Positions 47,367-60,510 of a DNA stretch of 64,000 nucleotides are shown in pieces. The stretch lies in the NCBI RefSeq assembly GCF_014489555.1, contig NZ_CP060784.1:124001-188000 (forward strand). The letters run 5' to 3'. The notes below the pieces were generated by a model. The model worked only from the letters and a program-made list of their open reading frames with translations. It did not search any database and was not told the origin of the DNA. The first letter of the stretch is position 1. Each line of letters starts with the position of its first letter. A program made the position numbers and the translations under genes. This stretch comes from Hymenobacter qilianensis (GTDB taxonomy: Bacteria; Bacteroidota; Bacteroidia; Cytophagales; Hymenobacteraceae).

Positions 47367-48599
47367 ATGAATTCAATCCTCCGTTACCTGCGCTGGCGGC
47401 TGCTCGTGCTGCTGCTACTAGGTTGCCTGAATAGCTGCCAGTACTTCTATCCGGAGAAAGAAAATCCAATTCCTCGTCCTCCCGTCTCCCGGGGCCAAGA
47501 CCTGTTTGTCTCGGCCACCCAGATTGTGACTATGCCTAAGGCCCAGCTTCAAGCCTTAGCGACCAATGCTGGCTTTGGCGCTTTTGCCCCCCAGCTGCTC
47601 TACGACGTAACTTTTTACAAATTTATTTATAAGACTACCTACCAAGGCCAGCTGCTACAAGTCTCGGGTTTGCTAGGAATACCTTTAAATACCCCCCGCC
47701 CACCGGCCCTGCTCAGCGCCCAGCACGGCACCATGTTCCGTCATGCCGATGCGCCCTCGAACTTCCCCGCTACCTTCAGTGGCTTGGAACTGTTTGCTTC
47801 CGCTGGCTTTGTCACTATCATCCCCGACTACATTGGCCTGGGCGTGTCCCAGCACCTGGTTCAGCCTTTTTACGACAAACAGAGCTCGGCCGCGACCGTC
47901 GTGGATATGCTGAAAGCCGCCCGCTACTACTTGCAGCGGCAGCAAGTGCCTCTCAACCAGCACCTGTTTCTGGTTGGCTACTCCCAAGGCGGCTACGTGA
48001 CGCTGGCTGCCCAGCAGGAGCTGGAAACCAACCCCCGGCACCAGCTGCCGCTTACCGCCGCCGCGGCCGGGGCGGGCGGCTACGACCTGCCGGGCATGCT
48101 CACCGGCATTGCCACGACGCCCACCTATGTGAACCCGGCTTTTCTGGCCTTGTTTCTACAAGGCTACAACACGACTTACGCCTGGAACCGCCCCCTGACC
48201 GACTTCTTTCGGGCCCCGTACGCGGCGAAGATTCCAGCCCTGCTCGACGGCACCAAGACCCGGGAGGAAATCAATGCGGAGCTGACTACCAGCCCGGCCA
48301 CGTTGTTTACCCCCGCCTTTTACGCCGGCCTTAATGCCCCCACCGGCGAAGTGGTCTTGCGGCAACAGCTGGTCGCCAACAGCTTTTTCGGGTGGGCCCC
48401 GCAGCGCCCCACGCGCCTTTACCACGGCACGAACGATGAGAGCGTATTCTTTGCCACGTCCGTCTCCACCTTTGCCCAGTTTCAGGCCGCCGGAGCGCCT
48501 AATGTGGCCTTCTTCCCAATCCCCGGCGGTACGCACCAGACCAGTATTGGCCCTATGATGGCCAATGCCCTACCCTGGCTGCAAAGCCTGGATCAATAA
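47367..48599 (+). CDS. Secretory lipase-like alpha/beta hydrolase lipoprotein
   Basis: This 410-residue lipoprotein has a signal peptide ending CLNSC (Cys27), so it is lipidated in the envelope. The nucleophile elbow GYSQGG, a nearby SAQHGTMF oxyanion loop, an acid-bearing GTNDESV and a late His in GGTHQTS form a plausible Ser-Asp-His triad. The substrate is probably an ester, but this cannot be known from sequence. It stands alone, with a truncated kinase downstream on the other strand. One iterated C6 motif falls in frame in AFAPQLL codons. Confidence 0.8.
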   Translation: MNSILRYLRWRLLVLLLLGCLNSCQYFYPEKENPIPRPPVSRGQDLFVSATQIVTMPKAQLQALATNAGFGAFAPQLLYDVTFYKFIYKTTYQGQLLQVSGLLGIPLNTPRPPALLSAQHGTMFRHADAPSNFPATFSGLELFASAGFVTIIPDYIGLGVSQHLVQPFYDKQSSAATVVDMLKAARYYLQRQQVPLNQHLFLVGYSQGGYVTLAAQQELETNPRHQLPLTAAAAGAGGYDLPGMLTGIATTPTYVNPAFLALFLQGYNTTYAWNRPLTDFFRAPYAAKIPALLDGTKTREEINAELTTSPATLFTPAFYAGLNAPTGEVVLRQQLVANSFFGWAPQRPTRLYHGTNDESVFFATSVSTFAQFQAAGAPNVAFFPIPGGTHQTSIGPMMANALPWLQSLDQ

Positions 48600-48812
48600 C
48601 CGTAAAGTTGATGCTTTGAAGAATCTCATGGCATGGGCTTCATCCGAACTTTGATTCCCTGGCTTCCAACTAAAATGGAAACATGTAAGCCAGTTCTCTT
48701 ATGGACCGCTGAGCCCAGCAAAGGCGGTAGGCGCGGTAGTTGGGCTTGGTTAAGCTTGACGGCCACCCACTGCAAGGTATAGTCTTGGGCCAACAACAAT
48801 CCCGTCAGACAG

Positions 48813-49061
48813 TTAGCCTGGTGCTCGCGGGCGTTGGTGCTCCCGCTCCTCCCACTCGCCTCTATCGGAAAAGCGGATTTTCGACCCCGTGATGGCAATT
48901 TCTCCCAAGTGCTTGGCGACTTCGTAGCGCAGGTTGGCATCCAGGTAGGTATAAACCTGGTGACACACCACAACAAATACCACCAGATACGCGGCGGCCA
49001 CCAGCGCGGCGGTAGCTAGCATATAGTGCAGGGCAATCCGGCTTTTAAACGTCAGGGCCAT
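48813..49061 (-). pseudogene. Histidine kinase remnant, N-terminus only
   Basis: The first about 70 residues look like a small sensor kinase: membrane helix ALHYMLATAALVAAAYLVVFVVV, then a periplasmic opening DANLRYEVAKHLGEIAITGSKIRFSD. The frame then ends after EREH and nothing downstream encodes a HAMP, H-box or ATPase region, nor does any other frame up to the preceding hydrolase gene (48600). About 300 or more residues are missing. It stands one base from the regulator gene, as in an intact kinase pair, so it is a deletion remnant rather than a short gene. Confidence 0.7.
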
Positions 49062-49729
49062 CTAGTCGCGGGCGACATAGCCAATGCCGCGAATGGTTTG
49101 AAGATAATCTTCGTCCTTGCTCAGGCGCAGCTTTTTGCGCAGGGCATTCATGTACACGTCAATCACGCCGGTGTTGTACTCGAAGCGAATGTCCCATACG
49201 TTCTCGATGATGCTCTGGCGGCGGCACACGTTGCCTTTGTGGCGCAGCAGATACTCTAGCAGCGCAAATTCTTTCTGGGTCAGGCTCACTTCATCACCCC
49301 CGGAACACCTGATGAGTGGCCACGTCCAGTCGGATGGGGCCGACGGCAAACTGCTCGGTAGAGGCCGGCCGCGGGCGCAGCTGCACCCGGATGCGCTCCA
49401 GCAGCTCATCAAAGTGGAACGGCTTTTTGATGTAGTCATTGGCCCCGGCCTGCAAGCCGGCAATGGTATCCTGCACGGTGTCTTTGGCAGTCAGAAAAAT
49501 CAGCGGCGTAGCTATGTGCGCCGCCCGCAGCTGCCGGCAGATTTCCAAGCCCGTGAGGCCGGGCAGCATCCAGTCCACCAGCAGCAGGTCGTAGGGCTGA
49601 GCGAGGGCTTGAGCGAGACCAGCAGGACCGGTATCGGCCACATCCACGGCGTAGGCTTCCTCCTCCAGGCCTTGCTTGAGGAAACGGGCAATGCCGGGCT
49701 CGTCTTCTACAAGTAAGTAAAATGCGCAT
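49062..49729 (-). pseudogene. OmpR-family response regulator, frameshifted twice
   Basis: Receiver and winged-helix domains are readable in three frames. MRILL at ATG 49729 is followed by a tandem 4-base duplication (ACTT twice on the minus strand, plus-strand 49711-49720) that shifts the frame before VEDEPGIARFLKQGL. This is not a homopolymer change. A second shift is at the plus-strand C5 run 49297-49301, between ATHQVFRG and GDEVSLTQKEFALLEYLL. The DNA-binding part continues to VWDIRFEYNTGVIDVYMNALRKKLRL and ends RGIGYVARD. With its kinase truncated, this pair is probably dead. Confidence 0.72.
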
Positions 49730-49856
49730 ACCAGTTGGGCAGTAAGTAGGCACGGGAGACAACGCGCGGCCGGCCGGTTTCCAAGCTACGAACCTAACGC
49801 TATTCCGAAGCCGAAGATGCAGTTGGGCCCGGTGCAAGCTGCATTTTGAGAAAATC

Positions 49857-49873
49857 TTAAGGCATTTGTAAGC
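49857..49873. promoter_or_regulatory. Putative response-regulator box (11-bp direct repeat)
   Basis: TTAAGG (49857-49862) and GTAAGC (49868-49873) lie one helix turn apart, the arrangement bound by OmpR/PhoB-type dimers. It sits 88 bases before the small czc-leader gene, in the region shared with the decayed regulator. It resembles the boxes at 56199 and 56497. Confidence 0.4.
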
Positions 49874-49944
49874 AGCTTTTGAGTCTTAGGGGCGTTCTTT
49901 GCCCCTTGAAACTTAGCCGGCCCGGCCGGAATTGCCCCCCAGCT

Positions 49945-50334
49945 ATGCAGTCTTTCGTTGCCCTGCTCCTGTGCGTGCTGGCCCTGGCCGGTGGCTTACT
50001 GCCCCGCCACGACCTGGCTGAGCTGGGCCGGCTGCCGCGCTTGCTGGAGCATTACCGTCAGCACCAGGCTACCTTCGAGGCCCTCACTTTCGCCGAGTTT
50101 CTGGCCCTGCACTACGGCCGCCCAGGGCAGGCCGCACCCACGCCGGAGCACCAGGGCTTACCCCTGCACGACGGCCACTATGCCCCGGTGCCCGTTATCT
50201 GCACGGGGCCGCTGCTGGTATGCCTGCCAGTGGTAGGCTTCCGCGCCTGGCCCGCGCTGGCTTACTCCCCCGCCGATAGCCCGCGATACCCCGGTGGCCA
50301 CGCGCCGGCCTGCTGGCAGCCGCCCTGCGCCTGA
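49945..50334 (+). CDS. Small secreted protein preceding the czc operon
   Basis: This protein of about 129 residues from ATG 49945 (MQSFVALLLCVLALAGGLLP) has a signal peptide, then RHDLAELGRLPRLLEHYRQHQ and FAEFLALHYG, and a His/Asp-containing segment HDGHYAPVPVICTG. I do not recognise a named family. Small proteins of this form commonly precede CzcA-type genes in Bacteroidota. The histidines may bind metal. Six C bases of the iterated motif directly precede its start. It begins 174 bases before the pump gene. Confidence 0.55.
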   Translation: MQSFVALLLCVLALAGGLLPRHDLAELGRLPRLLEHYRQHQATFEALTFAEFLALHYGRPGQAAPTPEHQGLPLHDGHYAPVPVICTGPLLVCLPVVGFRAWPALAYSPADSPRYPGGHAPACWQPPCA

Positions 50335-50508
50335 GCCGCTCGCCGGCCAAGGTGCCGAGTTTCTGCTTTCTTTTATTATGGTGTTTTATGGTGCCTGTCG
50401 GCTCTTTTGCTGAGTGCCGACGGCAGCGCTTCGAAGAGTAGCCCCGAGCTACTGCGCCCCCGCCGAGGCTGGGGCCGCGCCGCCCATTTGCCCATTTTAC
50501 CTTTCCCG

Positions 50509-54902
<4,394 letters not shown>

Positions 54903-54965
54903 TCTCCTGTTCTTCTGCACTCTACTTTCCTAATTGGCTACTCAGCGTTCCGGCGCTCCTGCTTT

Positions 54966-56165
54966 ATGAGATTTCCCTTGTCTTTCCCATTCCCTTCTTT
55001 CTTGCTGACTCTAATGCTGACGGGCCTGCTTACCGGTTGCGGCGATTCAGCCGCCAAAACCGAACCGGTCAACGCTCCCGCCGCTTCTGTCCACCCCGAC
55101 CAGGTCACGATTTCCGCCGCTCAAGCCAAGGCCGCGGGTATCACGCTGGGGGGCTTTTCCCGCCAGAATATGGCTTCCGAAGTGCTGGCCAACGGCGTGA
55201 TTGACGTGCCGCCCCAAAACATGGTGTCCATTTCGGCGGTGCTGGGCGGCTATGTGCAGCAGGTGAAGGTGCTGCCCGGTCAGTTCGTGAAAAAGGGGGC
55301 CGTGGTAGCTGTGCTCCGTCACCCCGACTACCTCAAGGTCCAGCAGGACTACCTGCAAAGCCGGGCCCGGGTGCAGTTTCTGACCCAGGACCTGGAGCGC
55401 CAACGCATTCTCGACGTGGAAGACGTGGGGGCCAAACGCAAGCTCCAGCAGGCCCAGGCCGACTACGCCACCGAGCAGGCCGCCGTGCGCAGCCTCGCCG
55501 CCCAGCTAACTCAGCTAAACATTTCGCCCAGCCGCCTGGCTGCCTCCGGCCAGATTCAGCCCACCGTCGCGCTGACTACGCCGCTGGCGGGCTACGTGAA
55601 AACGGTGGGCATCAACCCCGGCCAGTTTGTGAACCCCCAGGACGTGCTGGTGGAAGTGGTGGACCGCTCCGATTTGCACCTCCAGCTCAAGGTATTTGAG
55701 CGCGACATTGCCCGCGTACAGCTGGGCCAGCCCATCCTGTTCACAGTGCCCAGCCGCCAGACCGCCGGCGAAATTCTGCGGGCGCGCGTGTTTCTGGTGG
55801 GCAAAGCTTTCGACGACAACGCCCGCACCGTGACCGTGCACGCCCACCTCGAAGGCCGCGCCGCCGAAACTCTGCTGCCCGGCCAGTACGTGGCCGCCCG
55901 CATCCAGACGGCCGGCCAGCGCGTGCGCACCCTGCCCGAGGAGGCCATTATTCAGGCCGGCGAGCTGAGCTACGCCTACGCACAAACCGCTGCCACCGAC
56001 AGCACCGCCACCTTCCGGCGGGTGAAGATCAAGCCCGGCGCCGCAGCCCACGGCGACGTGGCCGTAACGCCCCTGGAAGCCGTGCCGGACACAACCCGGC
56101 TGGTGCAGCGCGGCACGTATTTCCTGGATGCCGAGCGCGGCAAAGGCCAGGCCGACGAGGAGTAA
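54966..56165 (+). CDS. czcB: CzcB-type RND periplasmic adaptor
   Basis: This adaptor of 399 residues has a lipoprotein signal ending LLTGCGDS (Cys25). The hairpin, lipoyl and barrel domains carry VLGGYVQQVKVLPGQFVKKGAVVAVLRHPDYLKVQQDY, LTTPLAGYVKTVGINPGQFV and ARRISPA-like segments. It connects the fused pump-channel to export metal. It follows the pump by 63 bases, in the same direction. The czc operon here lacks a separate channel gene because the pump itself carries the TolC-like part. One iterated motif is in frame (LGGFSRQN). Confidence 0.85.
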   Translation: MRFPLSFPFPSFLLTLMLTGLLTGCGDSAAKTEPVNAPAASVHPDQVTISAAQAKAAGITLGGFSRQNMASEVLANGVIDVPPQNMVSISAVLGGYVQQVKVLPGQFVKKGAVVAVLRHPDYLKVQQDYLQSRARVQFLTQDLERQRILDVEDVGAKRKLQQAQADYATEQAAVRSLAAQLTQLNISPSRLAASGQIQPTVALTTPLAGYVKTVGINPGQFVNPQDVLVEVVDRSDLHLQLKVFERDIARVQLGQPILFTVPSRQTAGEILRARVFLVGKAFDDNARTVTVHAHLEGRAAETLLPGQYVAARIQTAGQRVRTLPEEAIIQAGELSYAYAQTAATDSTATFRRVKIKPGAAAHGDVAVTPLEAVPDTTRLVQRGTYFLDAERGKGQADEE

Positions 56166-56198
56166 CCGGCACCGGACCGGGCTAGTTGGGGGGCTTTT

Positions 56199-56216
56199 TT
56201 AAGACAATCTTAAGAC
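56199..56216. promoter_or_regulatory. TTAAGAC direct repeat, 11-bp period
   Basis: Two exact copies of TTAAGAC at 56199-56205 and 56210-56216, exactly one helical turn apart, suit an OmpR/PhoB-type response regulator dimer. The box overlaps the T-run of the preceding motif. Confidence 0.45.
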
Positions 56217-56496
56217 GGCGCGCATACAAAGCCCAGCCAACAACGCGTTATTCGCATAGTTCAATTACACTCGCCTTGCAGCGACGCTTCTTTTGCGTGA
56301 GCTGAAGTGGTCTTGTGGCTTGGCTAACGAACCAATTTAGCCTTAAAAATTCAACTTGACTCATATAATTAGTTATTCTGCTCGATTGTCAGCCGCGGCT
56401 TTGCGCTGTTGCCATCGGCGGTGTGCCCGAGTAAGCCGGCTTGCTTTTGTTTAATTCTGCCGAACGTCGAATGGTTTAATAGTCAGCCTGCATTTC

Positions 56497-56514
56497 TTAA
56501 GACTTACTTAAGAA
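56497..56514. promoter_or_regulatory. TTAAGAC/TTAAGAA direct repeat, 11-bp period
   Basis: TTAAGAC (56497-56503) and TTAAGAA (56508-56514) are again 11 bases apart. The same bases form a 9-bp inverted repeat TTTCTTAAG/CTTAAGAAA (56493-56515). It lies about 90 bases before the thioredoxin gene. Confidence 0.45.
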
Positions 56515-56600
56515 ACTATCGCGGCGGAAACCCTGATGTAGGGAACACGGTTTGCGTTTTTAATCCGGTTTTAATATCTTCTCTCCTCTATTTTTCCGCC

Positions 56601-57055
56601 ATGCGTTTCCTCTCGTTTTGTCTGTTGCTGCTGCTAACCATAGCGGGCGCGCAGGCCCAGGCGCCGGTCATCACCTGGCACACCGACCTTGCCGGGGCCT
56701 TGCAGCAAGCCAAGGCCACCCACAAGCCCGTGCTGGCGTTTTTTCGGGCTCCGACTGGTGCAAGCCGTGCATCATGCTCAAGCAGGAAGTGTTCGATCAG
56801 GCGGAGTTTCAACGCTATGCTCAAAATCGCTTCGTGCTGGCCCGCTTCGATTTTCCGCGCAGCAGGAAAAACAAGCTGCCCGCGGCGCAGCAGAAAGCGA
56901 ACGAGGAAGCGGCGGCCCAGCTCAACAAGGAAGGCTCCTTCCCGCTGGTGGTGCTGCTCTCGCCGGAGGGAAAGGTGCTGGCCAAAACCGGCTACCGTCC
57001 CGGCGGCGCGGCGGCCTATGATGCTTACCTCACGCAGTTGTTGGCCAAAAAATAA
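56601..57055 (+). CDS. Thioredoxin-like periplasmic protein (one frame change)
   Basis: This protein of about 151 residues has a signal peptide (MRFLSFCLLLLLTIAGAQA). After restoration it has SGSDWCKPCIML with a CxxC redox site of sequence CKPC, then a usual thioredoxin fold ending YLTQLLAKK. Without correction the frame is lost in the T6 run 56739-56744, where seven are expected for FFSGSDWC. In Bacteroidota such proteins often precede apbE, which here survives only as a remnant. It may reduce disulfides in the periplasm. Confidence 0.78.
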
Positions 57056-57060
57056 GCCCC

Positions 57061-57436
57061 ATGTGCACCTTCCCCAAGTGGTCTGCCAGCCTTCTAGGCA
57101 CGAGCCGCGCTACTTGTGGTGCTGGCTGGGGGGCAAATTTCGGCGACCCCGGCGGCAGCCAAGCCCCGCAACTTCACCCGCTCGGCCTACCTGATGGGCT
57201 CGCACTTTACGTTCACGGCCGTATCCGTACTGGGACTCAACTTCGCAGATCACGCAAATCAACCGCCAAGCCGGCCTGCAGCCCGTGGTGGTCGATCAGG
57301 AAGTGTACGACCTGATTGCGCGTACGCTCAAGCTCTCGAAACGCAGCGGCGGGGCATTCGATATCACCTTCGCCGGGGGCCATGCCGATGTCCCCCGGCG
57401 AGTACGTCTCCGTCAGTTCCCAGGCCGATACTGAAC
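57061..57436 (+). pseudogene. apbE remnant, FAD:protein FMN transferase
   Basis: Two fragments of an ApbE-type enzyme are readable. An N-terminal piece ends LVVLAGGQISATPAAAKPR and FTRSAYLMGSHFTFTAVS. A later piece in another frame reads WDSTSQITQINRQAG, VVVDQEVYDLIARTL and SGGAFDITFAGG. The whole segment between FTAVS and WDSTS, and everything after GGAFDIT, is missing; that loses most of the FAD- and Mg-binding region. Since a large middle part is absent, this is a decayed gene rather than a sequencing slip. Confidence 0.65.
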
Positions 57437-57595
57437 GGGGCGGGCTCTGCTACCGCTAGTGTTGCTGGTGAGGGGCTCCTGCGGTATTGGGAGATCCTGG
57501 TTTCATGAGCGGGTCGTGCCGCGAGCCAACCGCCTCGGATAATAGAATCCGCAGCGGCCTGGTGTATATACCGGGTTCTTACAAACTCACCCTAC

Positions 57596-58321
57596 TCAAA
57601 GCCCCTTCAGCATTTTATAAAAACCTTCGGCATAGGTATCACTGATGGGAATGAGGTGGTCGGCAATTTGAATCCGGTTTTTCTCGATGTGGTCAATTTT
57701 GTCAATGGCGACCAGGAAAGACCGGTGCACGCGGGCAAAATCCTGGGCGGGCAGCAGTTCTTCCAGCTTGGCAAAGCTGAGCAGCGTCATAATCTTCTCT
57801 TCCCGGGTATGAAGCCGCAAATAGTCTTTCATGCCCTCCACAAAGAGAATATCGCGGGTCGCTACTTTCTGGATGCGGTGGCCGACCTTAAGAAAGATAT
57901 ACTCCTGCTCGGGCTTGGCTTCCGCTTTTTCTTCCTTCTTTTCCAGGGCGGGTGGGGGGCTTTTTTCCTGGTACAAACGTAACACGCCCTTGTAAAACCG
58001 CTCAAACGTGAAGGGCTTCAACAGGTAGTCCTTCACCTCCAAGTCGTAGGCCTTCAGCGCATACTGGTCGTAGGCGGTCGTCAGGATAATCAGGGGCTTG
58101 GGGTTGAGCATCGGGATGAAGCTTAGCCCATCCAGATCCGGCGTGTTGATGTCCAGAAACAGCAGGTCGGGCTTGTCTGCCGCCAAATGAGCGGCGGCCT
58201 CCAAAGGGCTCACGAAGGTACCTTTCAACTCCAGGAAAGAGACTTTTCGGATGTATTCTTCCAGTATTTCCTGGGCTAGGTGCTCGTCCTCAATGATGTA
58301 GCAGGTGAGCTTGTCTTTCAT
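57596..58321 (-). CDS. LytTR-type response regulator
   Basis: This 241-residue regulator has a receiver with the DE pair at 12-13, phosphoacceptor Asp57 in LLFLDINTP, and the switch lysine in YLLKPFTFERF. A charged linker (KKEEKAEAKPEQ) leads to a LytTR DNA-binding domain from about residue 140, with EYIFLKVGHRIQKVATRDILFVEGMKDYLRLHT and FARVHRSFLVAIDKID. Its start overlaps the last 32 bases of the kinase gene, so translation is likely coupled. One iterated motif is in frame (KSPPP). It probably controls the ABC transporter genes opposite. Confidence 0.92.
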   Translation of the reverse strand: MKDKLTCYIIEDEHLAQEILEEYIRKVSFLELKGTFVSPLEAAAHLAADKPDLLFLDINTPDLDGLSFIPMLNPKPLIILTTAYDQYALKAYDLEVKDYLLKPFTFERFYKGVLRLYQEKSPPPALEKKEEKAEAKPEQEYIFLKVGHRIQKVATRDILFVEGMKDYLRLHTREEKIMTLLSFAKLEELLPAQDFARVHRSFLVAIDKIDHIEKNRIQIADHLIPISDTYAEGFYKMLKGL

Positions 58322-59315
58322 GAGCCTGTACTTGAAGACCGTGGATGGTGAGCGTGACGGTGAAGGTTTCGCCCGTGTTCTGAATAGTCAGCGTATGCTG
58401 GCCAGGATATAACAAAGACAGCCTTTTCCGGACATTGGGCAACCCAATGCCGCCTGGTTCTTCCAGCGGATTAGCCGATTTTAGGCCGATGGGGTTCTGC
58501 ACGCGGAAGGCCAGGACATCTTCTTTTACCTCCACTCTTACCTTCAGGTCGCCGGGCTCCAACCGGGCGGGGCTGTGCTTGTAGGCGTTTTCCAGCAGGT
58601 GAATGAACAGCAAGGGAGCAATGTAAGAGGATTCCGTCGCCCCCGCTATCTGCAGGTCGACCACCGGACTGTTCTTGTAGCGGAGCTGCTGCAAACTCAC
58701 GTAATCCCGCAAATAGTCCAGTTCCCGGGTTAGCGGCACCGTGGCCGCATTCGACTCATAAATCATGTAGCGCATCAGCGAGGCCAGGTGCATGACCGCC
58801 TCCGGGGCGGCGGGCGCCTGCTTATACACCAGCGTGTGAATGTTGTTGAGGGTGTTGAACAGAAAGTGCGGATTGATCTGCGACTTCAGGTAATACAGCT
58901 CCGCCTCTACGGCCTGCTTTTCCAGCTGCTCTTTCTGGATGGTATTGAGCACCAGCGTCTCCGTGACCCGGGCCAGCCAGCTCAAGAAGAGAAAGATGGG
59001 AACCGTTGTAATCAGGCTCATGGAATAAAACCCAAAATCAAACGGCTTTTGATGGAAAAGCAAAAAAGGCAAAGGCCCGGTCAACGCAATTCCCGCCAGC
59101 GGGAGCCAATAGTCTCGGTCTTTTCTCTGACTGGTATACTGAGTTAATAGATAAAAATGACTGTAAAAAACATACAGGCAGGTCGCTATAAATCCGGCGG
59201 TGGTGGAACGCCAGTGGGCGTCGGTGTCACTATGTAGTTGCAAGCCAACCAACAAGGTGAACAAGCCCCAGACGAATAGGTGAATTAGCCAGAAGATTCT
59301 TTTGACGCGTTCCAT
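58290..59315 (-). CDS. LytS-type sensor histidine kinase
   Basis: This 341-residue kinase has four predicted membrane segments in the first 125 residues and then the His-kinase fold. The phosphoacceptor His150 is in LKSQINPHFLFNTLNNIH, and the ATPase domain has HLLENAYKHSPA and GGIGLPNVRKRL. It lacks a separate periplasmic sensor, so it probably senses through the membrane helices. It is the first gene of the pair with the LytTR regulator and faces away from the ABC operon by 265 bases, which may hold promoters for both. Confidence 0.92.
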   Translation of the reverse strand: MERVKRIFWLIHLFVWGLFTLLVGLQLHSDTDAHWRSTTAGFIATCLYVFYSHFYLLTQYTSQRKDRDYWLPLAGIALTGPLPFLLFHQKPFDFGFYSMSLITTVPIFLFLSWLARVTETLVLNTIQKEQLEKQAVEAELYYLKSQINPHFLFNTLNNIHTLVYKQAPAAPEAVMHLASLMRYMIYESNAATVPLTRELDYLRDYVSLQQLRYKNSPVVDLQIAGATESSYIAPLLFIHLLENAYKHSPARLEPGDLKVRVEVKEDVLAFRVQNPIGLKSANPLEEPGGIGLPNVRKRLSLLYPGQHTLTIQNTGETFTVTLTIHGLQVQAHERQAHLLHH

Positions 59316-59580
59316 CGCACAAAGGTGGGGTTTTCGGCGGTTGCCCCGGCCACCGTCTCGACCAGCTGGTAAGGCTAATCTACGAGCGGCGCAAAGGAGC
59401 CGGCCAGTGCGTTGGCGGCAGCAAAGCCTGAGTTGGTCGAGTGCTTCTCCGCATCAGCATATTGCATTTCGCTATCCGCTTCGGTACTAATTGCTTCGTC
59501 CTGAAACAGAGAAAGCAGGCATTGATCAAAGTGCTTCACTTCCCTCCTGCTGAAAGATAAACCGAAGCCAATCCGATACC

Positions 59581-60510
59581 ATGGGAAAGCACCCGCTGGG
59601 CCTGACCATCCGCAACGTCTCCAAAAAGTATGCGAATGGCGTGCAGGCATTAAATAATGTAACGCTGGATATTCCGCCGGGCATGTATGGGCTGCTCGGC
59701 CCGAACGGCGCGGGCAAATCAACCCTTATGCGCACGCTGGCCACGCTGCAGGAGCCCGATGGGGGGCAAATATTTTTGGGAGACATCGATGTAGTAAGCC
59801 AGAAGGAGGCGGTGCGCCAGACGCTGGGCTACCTGCCCCAGGAGTTCGGCGTGTACCCCAAAGCCAGCGCCGAGGAACTGCTCGACTACTTCGCGGTGCT
59901 GAAAGGAATTACCAACCGGGCGCTGAGAAAAGCCACCACCGAGGCCCTGCTCAAGCAAACCAACCTCTGGGACAAGCGCAAGCAGAAGCTGGGGGGCTTT
60001 TCCGGGGGCATGAAGCAGCGCTTTGGAGTGGCTGTGGCCCTGCTGGGCAACCCGCGGCTGCTGATCGTCGACGAGCCCACGGCGGGCCTGGACCCCGCGG
60101 AGCGCGTGCGTTTCCTCAACCTGCTCAGCGAATTAGGGGAAAACAGCGTGGTCATCCTTTCCACTCACATTGTGGAAGATGTATCGGAATTATGCACCAA
60201 CATGGCCATCATCAACCGGGGGCAGATTTTGCTGGAGGCGCAGCCCCTGGAGGCCGTGGCCTCCCTCAACGGCCGCATCTGGCGTACACTGACCGATAAA
60301 AGCAACCTGCCGGCGCTGCAGCAGGAGCACCAGATTATTTCGGCCAAGCTCTTGAGTGGCCGCACCCTGGTGCACGTGTATAGCCTGGATATGCCCGGCA
60401 ACGGCTTTGAGCCGGTGGAGCCGGATTTGCAGGATGTGTATTTCAGTGCCCTGACGGGCTGCTTCGGCCCGGCCAGTGCGCAGCCGATAGTGGAGAGGAT
60501 AGCGCTATGA
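59581..60510 (+). CDS. ABC transporter ATP-binding protein
   Basis: This 309-residue ATPase has Walker A GPNGAGKS (40-47), the signature GGFSGGMKQR, Walker B LLIVDEPTAGLDP and the switch His in STHIVEDV. The C-terminal 90 residues are unusual for the family and may regulate. The stop overlaps the next gene's start by four bases, so the two are translationally coupled. The iterated motif falls in frame in the Q-loop-proximal DGGQIF and in the ABC signature itself. It energises the fused permease. Confidence 0.93.
   Translation: MGKHPLGLTIRNVSKKYANGVQALNNVTLDIPPGMYGLLGPNGAGKSTLMRTLATLQEPDGGQIFLGDIDVVSQKEAVRQTLGYLPQEFGVYPKASAEELLDYFAVLKGITNRALRKATTEALLKQTNLWDKRKQKLGGFSGGMKQRFGVAVALLGNPRLLIVDEPTAGLDPAERVRFLNLLSELGENSVVILSTHIVEDVSELCTNMAIINRGQILLEAQPLEAVASLNGRIWRTLTDKSNLPALQQEHQIISAKLLSGRTLVHVYSLDMPGNGFEPVEPDLQDVYFSALTGCFGPASAQPIVERIAL

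Larger units (their letters stand above)
56166..56600 (+). other. Intergenic region with paired TTAAGAC boxes
   Basis: These 435 bases contain no gene. They hold one GGGGGGC-T6 motif (56188-56200) after the adaptor stop, and two paired direct repeats listed separately. The intervening part is unremarkable. Confidence 0.6.

Noticed and set aside
49436..49837. A 133-residue minus-strand frame beginning upstream of the czc-linked regulator
   Set aside because: It reads through the regulator in the wrong frame after a four-base duplication. The true regulator residues are in the neighbouring frame.
55515..56051. A Gly/His-rich 178-residue open frame opposite czcB
   Set aside because: It lies wholly within czcB on the opposite strand and has no homology or start signal.
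59316..59580. Small open frames between the LytS gene and the ABC ATPase gene
   Set aside because: They have no start context or recognisable residues. The space is more simply a divergent promoter region.
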